DNA of 64,000 bases from Solimonas sp. K1W22B-7 (GTDB lineage Bacteria; Pseudomonadota; Gammaproteobacteria; Nevskiales; Nevskiaceae): contig NZ_CP031704.1 in NCBI RefSeq assembly GCF_003428335.1, positions 4,092,001 to 4,156,000 of the forward strand, read 5' to 3'. This document shows, piece by piece, positions 45,601 to 53,304 of this stretch. Both the position numbers and the translations under genes were made by a program. The notes under the pieces are model-generated. The model was not told where the DNA came from. It saw nothing but the letters and a program-made list of their open reading frames with translations, and ran no database searches. The stretch's first letter is position 1. Each line of letters opens with the position of its first letter.

Positions 45601-45861
45601 CTCGGAGCGCTGACAGCCTGACAGTGCCAGACCCAGGACGAGGCTGAGTATGGCGAGAAAGGCGGTACGAAAATCAAAAGAACGGCGCCCAGCGAAGGGC
45701 GCCGCGACAAAGCCCGAACCGGTAGTTCGGGCGGAGAACCGTGCCTTGCCGGCCGAAACCTGCTCTGGTCGGGATTGGGCATAACCTGGCGCGCGCGCGG
45801 CGCCCGGCATCGATGCATTCGGCGGAGCCAGGGCGGCCCCGCGGGGTTGACGTGCAGACAT
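42604..45861 (-). CDS. GH106-type alpha-L-rhamnosidase-like lipoprotein (copy C)
   Basis: A 1085-residue protein and the most diverged of the three copies. The signal is unusual: about 60 residues of basic, Ala/Pro-rich sequence precede the hydrophobic part ending LGLALSGC. The family parts follow: KYRPKFRWWWPTDEVEHDEL near 108, GFGGVELSM, FVFEDSLELSHTQPIS near 396, DGESLAFGDSGAKIP near 505, ELSLEAGAITG near 546, and the end LIGPVRLIPYAEAQ. The start at 45861 has GGAGGAG. It overlaps copy B by four bases. The differing sequence around the presumed active site suggests another linkage or sugar neighbour than copies A and B. Confidence 0.82.
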   Translation of the reverse strand: MSARQPRGAALAPPNASMPGAARAPGYAQSRPEQVSAGKARFSARTTGSGFVAAPFAGRRSFDFRTAFLAILSLVLGLALSGCQRSEPVSGERSGAEIDLVAQPEALVDVPQKYRPKFRWWWPTDEVEHDELVEELHAAKDAGFGGVELSMTRNPVQWGSTAYRHAVKAVLTEANEIGMGVDITLGPAWPISSAAVNDETKGLSSQDLVYGYIDVIGPMIYSGAIPEPSDNIFLFKRLASVSAAQFANPLDPGIPNPVNLENLGTDLPNPLPVNLAEASMIDLSDKVGADGKLQWTVPAGRWRLFGFWSRPTVQRTHGDIISLIPALLQANLPFDPGDIGGLQGNMVVDHFGRAGIDATLDDFDQRVFGGDMTPLWKKNGGFVFEDSLELSHTQPISIGFLDICVCSARFWTPEFIAEFQKRRGYDLRPLLPLVFAAYDLPGGDGARLRRDYYNTLSELFIDNHLKPIADWAGRYGLRSRTQAYHIVGQEVTRASAGAQHPDGESLAFGDSGAKIPPGAADTEKIFGEYRKIVSGAHISGAKELSLEAGAITGGNGYNATAADYKIIADRAFAAGITTMVVQGIAYRKYQDAYQLFSWPGWDAWITVFSESWNQVFPQMKKWPTLAGYLGRGNAVLQQGQPAVDLTVLGRPTVLIPLTAGTPVDGFLQPQGYSWDSIDDQSLAGLPDAAAGRVLPEGPAYKAVVVDRVKSISGVAAQRLLSFARAGVPVVVIGAVPAAGMGYKDVAAEDAQVAQAFEGLAALDRFSRIDDPAQLPETLRALGVMPALRVPEPTHLVAQHRRLPNGDLWFVYNNSADTVDTPVGFSGRGRPTRIDLWTGAAEALAEYREEDGVVTLPLRLPPGGTMVLSFNPRAAKRLHVFSTDAALARFEGGTLRLRDTSSGERKATLSDGREVRVTLPDLPPPLQVTGNWQLVAHTVSPAGDDTVSMPLPALKDWRNIPGLTNSAGTGIYTTEVDVPADWLTAGRGVLLDPGTVGGMMEVFINGQPAYTPTLPEPPRPITALLHPGINDIRVEVATTLLNRMIGQLKEGDLRYALFAARTAQPYGLIGPVRLIPYAEAQIGEQR

Positions 45862-45952
45862 CTCTCTCCTCCGGCTCTCGCCGGTTTTCTGCGCCGGGCG
45901 CCTGCAGGCGCCTCTGGTGATCGTCGGTACCGCTGGAGGCTTTCGAGGCGCC

Positions 45953-46396
45953 TCAGGCCTGCGCCGGAGCCACGCCCGGCTGCTGCGGACGCAGCACGGC
46001 CCAGCCCTGTGCGATGGCGCCGGAAACCGCCATGGCGAACAACAGCCATAGCACCGGCGCTCCATCCATCGCGAGGACCGTGTAGACGGCGACTGCGGCA
46101 ATGATCAGGCGGCTTCCCGCATCGATCGCCGCGAACAGGCCCGCCGGGTGCAGCAGGCGGGCCAATACCCAGGCCGCGTAGAGCGCACCGGTCATGGCAG
46201 CGAACAGGACCTGGGTCGGATCGAAGACCGGTGGCACAGTCGTGCCACCGAGTTTCCCGTTGAGCCAGTAGAGGCCGGCAACGAACTTGGCCAGCACGGG
46301 CGGCAGGGAGAAATTGAGGATCATTCCGAAATCGACCCAGGCCCAGTGGCGCACCAGCTTCGCTGGAACATGCGCGTAGCGCGCCAGTGCGTCCAA
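45953..46396 (-). CDS. four-helix membrane protein, TTG start
   Basis: A 147-residue protein with four hydrophobic segments. It starts LDALARYAHVPAKLVRHWAW and has VLARLLHPAGLFAAIDAGSR in the middle. I start at TTG (46396) because GAGGAG lies eight bases ahead; no ATG gives the whole first helix. It sits 19 bases after the acyl-CoA dehydrogenase stop and 91 before GH106-C in the operon. Function unknown; a small transporter or an envelope helper for the hydrolases is possible. Confidence 0.65.
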   Translation of the reverse strand: MDALARYAHVPAKLVRHWAWVDFGMILNFSLPPVLAKFVAGLYWLNGKLGGTTVPPVFDPTQVLFAAMTGALYAAWVLARLLHPAGLFAAIDAGSRLIIAAVAVYTVLAMDGAPVLWLLFAMAVSGAIAQGWAVLRPQQPGVAPAQA

Positions 46397-46415
46397 GGCC
46401 CGGTCTCCTCGTCGT

Positions 46416-47561
46416 TCAGATCTTGAACTGGCGCGCGGCCAGGTCGAGCATGATCTCGGCGGATCCGCCACCGATGGCCTGCACCTTGGTCTCGCGGTAC
46501 AGACGCTCCACCGGGTTGTCGCGCATGAAGCCATGGCCGCCGAGGATTTGCATCGCCTCGTTGGCGCAGAACTCAAAGGTCTCCGACGCCTTCACCTTCA
46601 GCAGCGCCGTCTCGGCGATGGGATTTCCGCCCTGCGCATTGACCGTGGCAATGGTGTACAGCATGGTCTCGAGGCCGGTGATCTCCAGCATCATGCGGGA
46701 GAGCTTGTGGCGGATGACCTGGTGATCGGCCAGGCGCTTGCCAAATGTCTTGCGCTGCTGCGCGTAGTCGCGCGCGTATTCGTAGCAGACCTTGCTGTAC
46801 CCCAGGCAACCGGCGGCCATGCCGGTGCGCTCGGTGTTGAAGTTGCGCATGATGTAAAGGAAGCCTTCGTTCTCCACGCCAATGCGATTGGCCACCGGCA
46901 CGCGCAGGTTGTCGAAGTACAGCGTGGCGGTGTCAGACACCCACCAGCCCATCTTCTTCAGCGGCGTACGCGAGAACCCCGGCAGGTCGGTGGGGATCAC
47001 CAGCAGCGAGATGCCGCCCATGCCCTCGCCTCCAGTACGCACGGCGGTGGTCACCCAGTCGGCACGCATGCCGGAAGTGATGAAGGTCTTGGAGCCGTTG
47101 ACGACGTAGTGGTCGCCATCGAGCACGGCGCGGGTCTTCAGCGCCGCCACGTCGGATCCGCCGCCCGGCTCGGTAATGCCCAGGCAGATCAGCTTGTCGC
47201 CGCGAACAACCGGCGAAACAATCTGCTGCTTGAGCGCCTCGCTGCCACCGGCCAGCACCGGTGGCAGGCCAATCGAATGCGTCATCAGGCTGGCCGGCAC
47301 ACCGCCGGCACCGCAGCGCGCCAGTTCCTCGGCCATGATCAGGCCGAAGTACGGGTCACTGACCGGGATGCCGCCGTACTCTTCGGGATAGCCCAGGTTC
47401 AGGATGCCCGCCGCAGCTGCCTTCTGGTGCAGCTCGCGCGGGAAGCTCTCGGCTTCGTCCCATCGGGCGACGTTGGGCGTGATCTCGGTCTGGACGAAAC
47501 GGCGGACCTGGTCGCGGTAGGCATCGTGCTCGGCGCTCAGGCCCGGGTATTTGAAGGACAT
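46416..47561 (-). CDS. acyl-CoA dehydrogenase (copy 1)
   Basis: A 381-residue FAD-dependent acyl-CoA dehydrogenase that should introduce the alpha,beta double bond. The family signatures are visible: CLGITEPGGGSDVAALKT near 126, VNGSKTFITSGMRADW near 154, QRKTFGKRLADHQVIRHKL near 268, and QILGGHGFMRDNPVERLYRE near 341, with IGGGSAEIM at the end. The catalytic base is probably the Glu in VERLYRE. The start at 47561 (MSFKYPG) matches copy 2 (MQFKYPG at 60189), with which it is very similar throughout. It is the second gene of the long operon, 52 bases after the TonB receptor. Confidence 0.92.
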   Translation of the reverse strand: MSFKYPGLSAEHDAYRDQVRRFVQTEITPNVARWDEAESFPRELHQKAAAAGILNLGYPEEYGGIPVSDPYFGLIMAEELARCGAGGVPASLMTHSIGLPPVLAGGSEALKQQIVSPVVRGDKLICLGITEPGGGSDVAALKTRAVLDGDHYVVNGSKTFITSGMRADWVTTAVRTGGEGMGGISLLVIPTDLPGFSRTPLKKMGWWVSDTATLYFDNLRVPVANRIGVENEGFLYIMRNFNTERTGMAAGCLGYSKVCYEYARDYAQQRKTFGKRLADHQVIRHKLSRMMLEITGLETMLYTIATVNAQGGNPIAETALLKVKASETFEFCANEAMQILGGHGFMRDNPVERLYRETKVQAIGGGSAEIMLDLAARQFKI

Positions 47562-47613
47562 GTCGGTGCTCTTGGATGAGGTTATGAAAGGCATCGCGGC
47601 GCGACGCCGGTGC

Positions 47614-50265
47614 TCAGAAATTCCAGCTCAGGCGCAGGTTCCAGGTCCGCGGCGGCGGCACGTAGGCGAAGTGGCCGCCAGCCGTGGTGTCGTTGCCGTA
47701 CTCCTGCCAGACGGCATTGGTCAGGTTGTTGACGAATAGCTGAAGGCTCCACTGGTTGTCGACGGTGCCAAAGCCGGCGCGCGCGTTGACACGCCACAGC
47801 GCCTCGCGGCTGTCCACAGGATCGCCGTCGGCCTGGAAGAACAAGCTGTCGGACCAGCTGCCGTCGACACCGGCGTTCAAGGCAAAAAGCTGCCCCGGCA
47901 GCGGCCAGAAACCGGAGAGTCCTACCGAGGCCGACCATTCCGGCGCGTAGGGCAGGCGCCCGCCGGAGCGATCGCAGCCGCTGGTCTGCGTCGACAGGGT
48001 CGACTCGGCGCAGGGCCCGTCGGGATAGCTGACAAAGCGCGCAACCGGCATCCAGGAGCCATTCACGCCCAGCGTGAGCCCAAGCGGCAGGATCGTCAGC
48101 GTCTCCAATTCCGCGCCGGCGGTCTCGGCCTGGGCCGCGTTGGTAACCACATCGACGAAATTCTCCTGCACCAGAACCTGGAAGTTCTTGAACTCGGTGC
48201 GGAAGGCGGTGGCATTGACGCGCATGCGCGAATCGAACAGCGACAGCTTGGCCCCCAATTCGTACAGCAGCGAGGTCTCCGGCTCGTACCCGCTGAAGTC
48301 GGGCCCTGGATTGCCCGGCGAATAGCCACCGGCCTTGAAACCCTGCGCCACTGTGGCGAAAACCATCTCGTCGTCGCTGAAGTGATAGCGCAGGCTCAGC
48401 TTGCCGGTAGGCGACACATCGTTGCGCTCGCGGCCGCGGACCTCGAAGTTCTGCAGACCGAGCAGGTTGAACAGCGAGGGCACCCCCTCCAGGCCGAGGG
48501 CGGTGTATTGCAGATCGAGCAGGTTCAGGTGGGTCTGCACCCAGGAGTAGCGTGCGCCGAGGATCAGATCGAAGCTGTCGGTGAGCTTTAACGTACCTTG
48601 GGCAAAGCCGGCCAGGGTTGTGACGTCACGGTCGCGGTCGACATAGACGCTCTGGGCTCCAGCATTCGCGGCGTTGCCTGGGAACTGATCCAGGCCCGGC
48701 AGCGTGAAGCCAGGTAGCACGATGTGCACGACGGATTGCAGCAGCCCTCCGACCGGCACCAAGTCGACGTCTGCGATGATGTCCTCGTTGTCCCAGCTTC
48801 CATAGAGACCGCCGAGGAAGTTGAAGCGGCCGTCGAACAGGTCCGGCGGCGAGCTGATGCGCAGCTCACCCTGGTAGCCCGAGGTCGTAGCGTCCGTGAA
48901 GATCGAGGTCAGCGGCGCCGGCGTGCCCTCATCGGCCAGCGTCGTAAACGAGGACTCGGTATAGGCGAACAGGCTGGTCAGCGAATAGCCCGCGGGCAGA
49001 TCGAGGCGATACTGCGCGTTGGCACTCCAACCCGAGCCGTCCAGGTATTCGTCGAGGTCCTTGGAACTGTGGTGGTCGATCTTCGTCTCATAGGCCGGAT
49101 CGAAGACCGCGAAGGGCGACAGTCCGGGCAAGCCGGTGCCGGGGTCCTTGCTGGCCTGACTGGGCGGGCCGTTGTCCTGCCGGCTCACGCCATAGCGCGC
49201 TCCCATCAGCAGTTCTCCCGCATCCTCGAGGTTTACCAGCGCGCGGGCACTGAGCGCGTAATTGTACTTGTCGCCGTCCATCTCGCCGCGGTAGCTGTTA
49301 TCGACGTAACCCTCGCGCTCCTCGAAGGTGCCGGCGAGACGCAGGGCCATGCGATCTTCCAGCACCGGGATGTTCACAGCGCCATCGATCGCGCGATCGC
49401 CGAGATTGCCCCAGGCCGCCGACAGCCGTCCCTGCCAGTCGTCGAGCACCGGCTTTCGCGTGTACATCGAGATCGCGCCCGCAACGGTGTTCTTGCCGAA
49501 CAGCGTGCCTTGCGGGCCGCGCAGGAACTCGACGCGATCGATGTCGAGGAAGGAGCTGAGGGCAGTGACACGATCGGTGTAGGCGATGTCATCGATGAAC
49601 AGCACGATCGAGCGTTCGATCGGCTGCTCGAAGTTGGAGCCGATGCCGCGCACGAAGAACTGGCTGAGCAGGCCGTCGGAACTCAGCTCCATGTTGGGAA
49701 CGGCAACGTCACCGAGGCCCTTGGCGTTTTTGTCGCGCAGATCGTCGCCGCTGATGGCGGTGACCGATACAGGAACATCTTGCAGGCGCTCCTCGCGCTT
49801 CTGCGCGGTGACGATGATTTCCTCGATCTGCCGATGGGCCGGCTCGGGCGGCGGTGTAAGCGCCGGCTCGGGCTTTGAAACGACCGGAATGGTATCGAGC
49901 ACTTCGGGAGAATCCGGATTCGCGACGGCATCGGCATGCTCCGAACGCGAAGGAGTGCCCTCACCTGCTGTGGTTCCCGCAGGTCCGGGCGTGGGTTCCG
50001 CAGCGGGGGAGGTCGCGGACTGATCGGGGGCGGTGCCGGCAGGAGCGGCAACGGCATCGGCCTCCAGGATTTGCAGCAAGGCATCCGTATCGTCGGCCGG
50101 AGCCTCCGGCGGCTGCGCCAGGGCAGCGGCAGGCAACAGGGACAGGAGCAGAGCAGTCCAACGCAGGCGGACGGCATCTTTTCGATCAAATATCTGATCG
50201 AAATGCCTCTCCACCGCGAAACAGGGGGATTTTCCTGCTTCTCCTGCATGGATTTTGCTTCGCAC
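47614..50265 (-). CDS. TonB-dependent receptor leading the glycoside operon
   Basis: An 883-residue outer-membrane receptor. After an N-terminus with a delayed hydrophobic segment (LRWTALLLSLLPAAALAQ, about 34-51) comes a 90-residue Pro/Ala/Asp linker, a TonB box region (IEEIIVTAQKREERLQDVPV), the plug (FLRGPQGTLFGKNTVAGAIS) and a barrel ending in NLRLSWNF. The IVTAQKREE type is typical of receptors in sphingomonad and gammaproteobacterial catabolic clusters. The GTG at 50265 has AGGAG seven bases ahead. It faces the Crp-like gene across the palindrome at 50386, so this operator probably controls it and the eleven genes behind it. It is likely the importer of the glycoside or its aglycone. 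Confidence 0.88.
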   Translation of the reverse strand: MRSKIHAGEAGKSPCFAVERHFDQIFDRKDAVRLRWTALLLSLLPAAALAQPPEAPADDTDALLQILEADAVAAPAGTAPDQSATSPAAEPTPGPAGTTAGEGTPSRSEHADAVANPDSPEVLDTIPVVSKPEPALTPPPEPAHRQIEEIIVTAQKREERLQDVPVSVTAISGDDLRDKNAKGLGDVAVPNMELSSDGLLSQFFVRGIGSNFEQPIERSIVLFIDDIAYTDRVTALSSFLDIDRVEFLRGPQGTLFGKNTVAGAISMYTRKPVLDDWQGRLSAAWGNLGDRAIDGAVNIPVLEDRMALRLAGTFEEREGYVDNSYRGEMDGDKYNYALSARALVNLEDAGELLMGARYGVSRQDNGPPSQASKDPGTGLPGLSPFAVFDPAYETKIDHHSSKDLDEYLDGSGWSANAQYRLDLPAGYSLTSLFAYTESSFTTLADEGTPAPLTSIFTDATTSGYQGELRISSPPDLFDGRFNFLGGLYGSWDNEDIIADVDLVPVGGLLQSVVHIVLPGFTLPGLDQFPGNAANAGAQSVYVDRDRDVTTLAGFAQGTLKLTDSFDLILGARYSWVQTHLNLLDLQYTALGLEGVPSLFNLLGLQNFEVRGRERNDVSPTGKLSLRYHFSDDEMVFATVAQGFKAGGYSPGNPGPDFSGYEPETSLLYELGAKLSLFDSRMRVNATAFRTEFKNFQVLVQENFVDVVTNAAQAETAGAELETLTILPLGLTLGVNGSWMPVARFVSYPDGPCAESTLSTQTSGCDRSGGRLPYAPEWSASVGLSGFWPLPGQLFALNAGVDGSWSDSLFFQADGDPVDSREALWRVNARAGFGTVDNQWSLQLFVNNLTNAVWQEYGNDTTAGGHFAYVPPPRTWNLRLSWNF

Positions 50266-50385
50266 CAGCTCTCCTCTTATGGTTTTTTTGTACTAACTAC
50301 GGCGAGGCTCAAGGCCGCGTCCCGATGTGTCGCTATAATCCGGGCAGTCGGCCAATCGCGTATGTAAATTAAGTTACCCGTTCGA

Positions 50386-50401
50386 AGTCACCTAGGTGAC
50401 A
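50386..50401. promoter_or_regulatory. palindromic operator, site 1
   Basis: AGTCACCTAGGTGACA, with a perfect 14-base inner palindrome, lies between the divergent TonB receptor and Crp-like genes. Its distance is 57 bases to the regulator's ATG and 121 to the receptor's GTG. Best candidate for autoregulation and operon control. Confidence 0.75.
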
Positions 50402-50457
50402 GTTGATCAAGGTGATGAGCGTACATCGCGAGTTAAAATTCGAGGAGTAGGCCTGTC

Positions 50458-51276
50458 ATGAAAGCGAAAGCGGTGCAGTCCGGCATGCGGGAAGATGCGA
50501 CGCCTCCAGCCGGCAGGGATGGCAAACAGCGGCTGGGCAATGTCGCCACGCTGGAAGATGCCCGGTGGCAGAAAGACAAGGCGCGCGTGATCGCCGAATG
50601 TCCCTGGTTCACCGCACTACCGCAGGAGGCACTGGATTTCCTCGGCCAGCAAGTGCGCCGACGCCATGTGCTCGCCGGCAAGATGATCCTGATTCATGGC
50701 TCGGTGAACGACTGCGTATTCGGAATTGTCTCGGGACGCGTGCGCGTCGGCACCAGTTCCGTCGACGGCCAGGAAACCAACCTGGCCGACATCGTCGCTG
50801 GCGGCTGGTTCGGTGACTACTCGACCTACGACGACGCTCCCTCGCCGCTGGACTGCGTGGCGCTGGAAGACTCGGTGCTGCTGGTTCTGCCCAATGTGGC
50901 ACTGCACGAAGCGGGAACCCGCTGGCCGTACCTCTACCGCAACATGCAGCAGGACCTGTTGCAGCGCACCCGCCGGCTGTGCGACCTGATTGAACTGGTG
51001 CTGGTGCATCCCCTGGCGGTGCGCATCGCAATCCGCTTGATGGTGCTGTTCCGGGATCACGGTGTGCGGACGGAATCCGGTAGCTGGAAGCTCTCCGTCA
51101 AAGTGACGCAGCGCGAACTGGCGACGCTTTGCTACGGCACCCGCCAACACGTGAATCGCGTGCTCAATGCCTGGTCGAAGGAAGGCTTCATCAACCTGCG
51201 CAACGACCACATCGAGTGCAGCAACTACAGCCAACTCGTGGCCAAGGCCGGCGAGAGCGGCTTCGCGGTGACCTGA
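50458..51276 (+). CDS. Crp/Fnr-family regulator (copy 1)
   Basis: A 272-residue regulator with a cyclic-nucleotide-binding-like domain (about 55-170; HVLAGKMILIHGSVNDCVFG, GGWFGDYSTYDDAPSPLDCV) and a C-terminal winged helix (TQRELATLCYGTRQHVNRVL). Where cAMP-binding Crp has an Arg-Ser pair, this protein has APSPLD, so cAMP is unlikely to be the ligand; a pathway intermediate is more probable. No FNR-type Cys cluster is seen. A 45-residue N-terminal extension is poorly conserved. It is very similar to the second copy at 53305. It probably recognises the TGTCACC palindrome found before its own and five other genes. Confidence 0.9.
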   Translation: MKAKAVQSGMREDATPPAGRDGKQRLGNVATLEDARWQKDKARVIAECPWFTALPQEALDFLGQQVRRRHVLAGKMILIHGSVNDCVFGIVSGRVRVGTSSVDGQETNLADIVAGGWFGDYSTYDDAPSPLDCVALEDSVLLVLPNVALHEAGTRWPYLYRNMQQDLLQRTRRLCDLIELVLVHPLAVRIAIRLMVLFRDHGVRTESGSWKLSVKVTQRELATLCYGTRQHVNRVLNAWSKEGFINLRNDHIECSNYSQLVAKAGESGFAVT

Positions 51277-51340
51277 TCTCGAACCCGGTTGAACCACCCT
51301 GCACATTGACCGGATTGCGCCGGGACGCTGACCCCCCAAC

Positions 51341-51365
51341 AAAAAGGCGCCCCTCGCGGGGCGCC
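51341..51365 (-). terminator. rho-independent terminator of the thiolase gene
   Basis: On the minus strand, GGCGCCCC / GGGGCGCC with a four-base loop is followed by five Ts. It lies about 60 bases past the thiolase stop and between convergent genes. Confidence 0.85.
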
Positions 51366-51426
51366 GCCAAGCTTTCCGAACGCCGTGCCCGGAAGCAGGT
51401 CACACCCGCAAAATGCCGGCGGGGAT

Positions 51427-52605
51427 TCAGGCAACCTCGAACAGACCGGCCGCACCCATGCCACCGCCAACGCACATCGTCACCACCACGTACTTGACGC
51501 CGCGGCGCTTGCCTTCCAGAAGCGCGTGGCCGGTCAGGCGTGTGCCCGAGACGCCGTAAGGGTGCCCCACCGCGATGGCGCCACCGTTGACGTTGAGGCG
51601 TTCGTCGGGGATGCCGAGCTTGTCGCGGCAGTACAGCACCTGCACCGCGAAGGCCTCGTTCAGTTCCCACAGGCCGATGTCGGAGACCTTCAGGCCGGTA
51701 CGCTCCAGCAGGCGGGGGATCGCGAACACGGGACCGATGCCCATCTCGTCGGGCTCGCAGCCGGCGACCGCGAAGCCACGGAAGATGCCCAAGGGTTGCA
51801 GGCCACGCTTCTCGGCCAACTTTCCGTCCATGATCACGACGGCAGCGCCGCCATCGGAGAACTGGCTGGCGTTGCCGGCGGTGATGACACCACCCGGCAC
51901 GGCGGTGCGGATCTGTGACACGCCTTCGAGCGTGGTATCACCGCGGATGCCTTCGTCCTGGGCGACGCTGACTTCCTTGGTGGAGGTGGCGCCGGTGGCT
52001 TTTTCGGTGATGCTCATCGTAGTGGTGAGCGGGACGATCTCGTCCTTGAATTTGCCGGCGGCCAGTGCGGCAGCGGCGCGCTGCTGGCTGCGCACTCCGT
52101 ATTCATCCTGACGATCGCGGCCAATCTTGTAGCGCGCGGCGACGGTTTCGGCCGTCTGCATCATCGGCCAGTAGATTTCCTGCTTGTGTTGATAGACCCA
52201 GGGATCGGCGAGATGGTTGGTATTCATCTGGTTCTGCACCAGCGAGATCGACTCGACACCGCCGGCCACCACGATGGGTGCCTTGTCGACCATCACGCGT
52301 TGCGCGGCCATCGCGATGGTCTGCAGGCCTGAGGAGCAGAAGCGGTTGACCGTGACGCCGGATGTGGTGACAGGCAGACCTGCGCGGATGGCACACTGGC
52401 GCGCGATGTTGACGCCGGTGGCACCCTCGGGATTGGCACACCCCATCAGCACGTCCTCGATCTCGGCCGGATCGATGCCGGCACGGGCCACGGCGTGGTG
52501 CACCGCATGTCCGCCCAAGGTGGCACCGTGGGTCATGTTGAAACCGCCCTTCCAGGACTTGGCCAGCGGCGTACGCGCATAGGAAACAATGACAGCGTCG
52601 GTCAC
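51427..52605 (-). CDS. acetyl-CoA acyltransferase (thiolase 1)
   Basis: A 392-residue thiolase II-type enzyme of beta-oxidation, cleaving 3-ketoacyl-CoA. All catalytic elements are visible: nucleophile Cys in [12 protein letters not shown] near 90, ELNEAFAVQ near 315, His in [14 protein letters not shown] near 347 and second Cys in [11 protein letters not shown] near 378. It stands as a one-gene unit with its own palindrome 92 bases upstream and a terminator behind. With the acyl-CoA dehydrogenases and the SDRs it gives most of a beta-oxidation spiral; a hydratase is not in the window. Confidence 0.92.
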   Translation of the reverse strand: MTDAVIVSYARTPLAKSWKGGFNMTHGATLGGHAVHHAVARAGIDPAEIEDVLMGCANPEGATGVNIARQCAIRAGLPVTTSGVTVNRFCSSGLQTIAMAAQRVMVDKAPIVVAGGVESISLVQNQMNTNHLADPWVYQHKQEIYWPMMQTAETVAARYKIGRDRQDEYGVRSQQRAAAALAAGKFKDEIVPLTTTMSITEKATGATSTKEVSVAQDEGIRGDTTLEGVSQIRTAVPGGVITAGNASQFSDGGAAVVIMDGKLAEKRGLQPLGIFRGFAVAGCEPDEMGIGPVFAIPRLLERTGLKVSDIGLWELNEAFAVQVLYCRDKLGIPDERLNVNGGAIAVGHPYGVSGTRLTGHALLEGKRRGVKYVVVTMCVGGGMGAAGLFEVA

Positions 52606-52696
52606 GAAATGCTCCTTGGGATAGTGATGCGTGCGGCGGCCGCGGACGCGGCCGGTATCGACCCGCAGGACCCTAAGCAGTCGGGCGTGGGCTGGC

Positions 52697-52712
52697 TGTC
52701 ACCCATGTGACA
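52697..52712. promoter_or_regulatory. palindromic operator, site 2
   Basis: TGTCACCCATGTGACA: arms TGTCAC / GTGACA are perfect. It lies 92 bases upstream of the thiolase 1 start codon. Confidence 0.7.
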
Positions 52713-52845
52713 TGCCCGCTGGCGAGGAGAAACTGCCCGAGGAACTGAAGGACTGATTTCTGGCCGGAAGCCGGTACCTGTGCTTCGGCAATGGAGAAGT
52801 GGTTGCGACGTACGGTCCCGGGAAACCGCTCGCTCCGGGCCCAGC

Positions 52846-53070
52846 TCAGGCCGGGGCGGCGGGATCGATCCGACAGTAGGCTTCCACAGCCACGCGGCGG
52901 CAGGTCGCGCCAAGCTTGGCGTAGATATTGCGCCGGTGGAACTTGATGGTGTTGATCGACACCCCTAGCACCGAGGCCGTCTGGCTGGCCGAAAGCGCGC
53001 GCATCAGGCAGGCCATTACCTGCTGCTCCCGAGTAGTCAGCGGCTCAATAGGAAATTCCTGAGAATTCAT
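52846..53070 (-). CDS. very small LuxR-type helix-turn-helix protein
   Basis: A 74-residue protein made up almost only of a LuxR/GerE DNA-binding domain: LTTREQQVMACLMRALSAS, then ASVLGVSINTIKFHRRNIYA with the recognition helix. There is no receiver or ligand domain, as in a few stand-alone GerE-like proteins. The start ATG at 53070 is only 15 bases from an imperfect palindrome, so its transcription is probably blocked or overlapped by the Crp-like regulator. Confidence 0.8.
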   Translation of the reverse strand: MNSQEFPIEPLTTREQQVMACLMRALSASQTASVLGVSINTIKFHRRNIYAKLGATCRRVAVEAYCRIDPAAPA

Positions 53071-53085
53071 GGACTCGGCTAATCC

Positions 53086-53101
53086 TGTCGCCTAGATGAC
53101 T
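53086..53101. promoter_or_regulatory. palindromic operator, site 3 (weaker)
   Basis: TGTCGCCTAGATGACT, two mismatches from symmetry in each arm. Located directly before the small LuxR-type gene and about 200 bases before the second Crp-like gene. Confidence 0.5.
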
Positions 53102-53304
53102 GCGCTGCAGGCCCGCCAGCGCGAGGGTACCCACCTGCTCTCCTGCGCTCCAATTTGATGGCAACGGGGAGATGAGCCACCGAGCGGCCTGACCATTGGC
53201 GCCAACCAACGGCAATCGTCGAATATTGGTTGACCGGAGTCGCACAAGACCGACGCTGGGACGACCGCTATCATCGAGGCGGCGCCAGATATCAGGAGGA
53301 AAGC

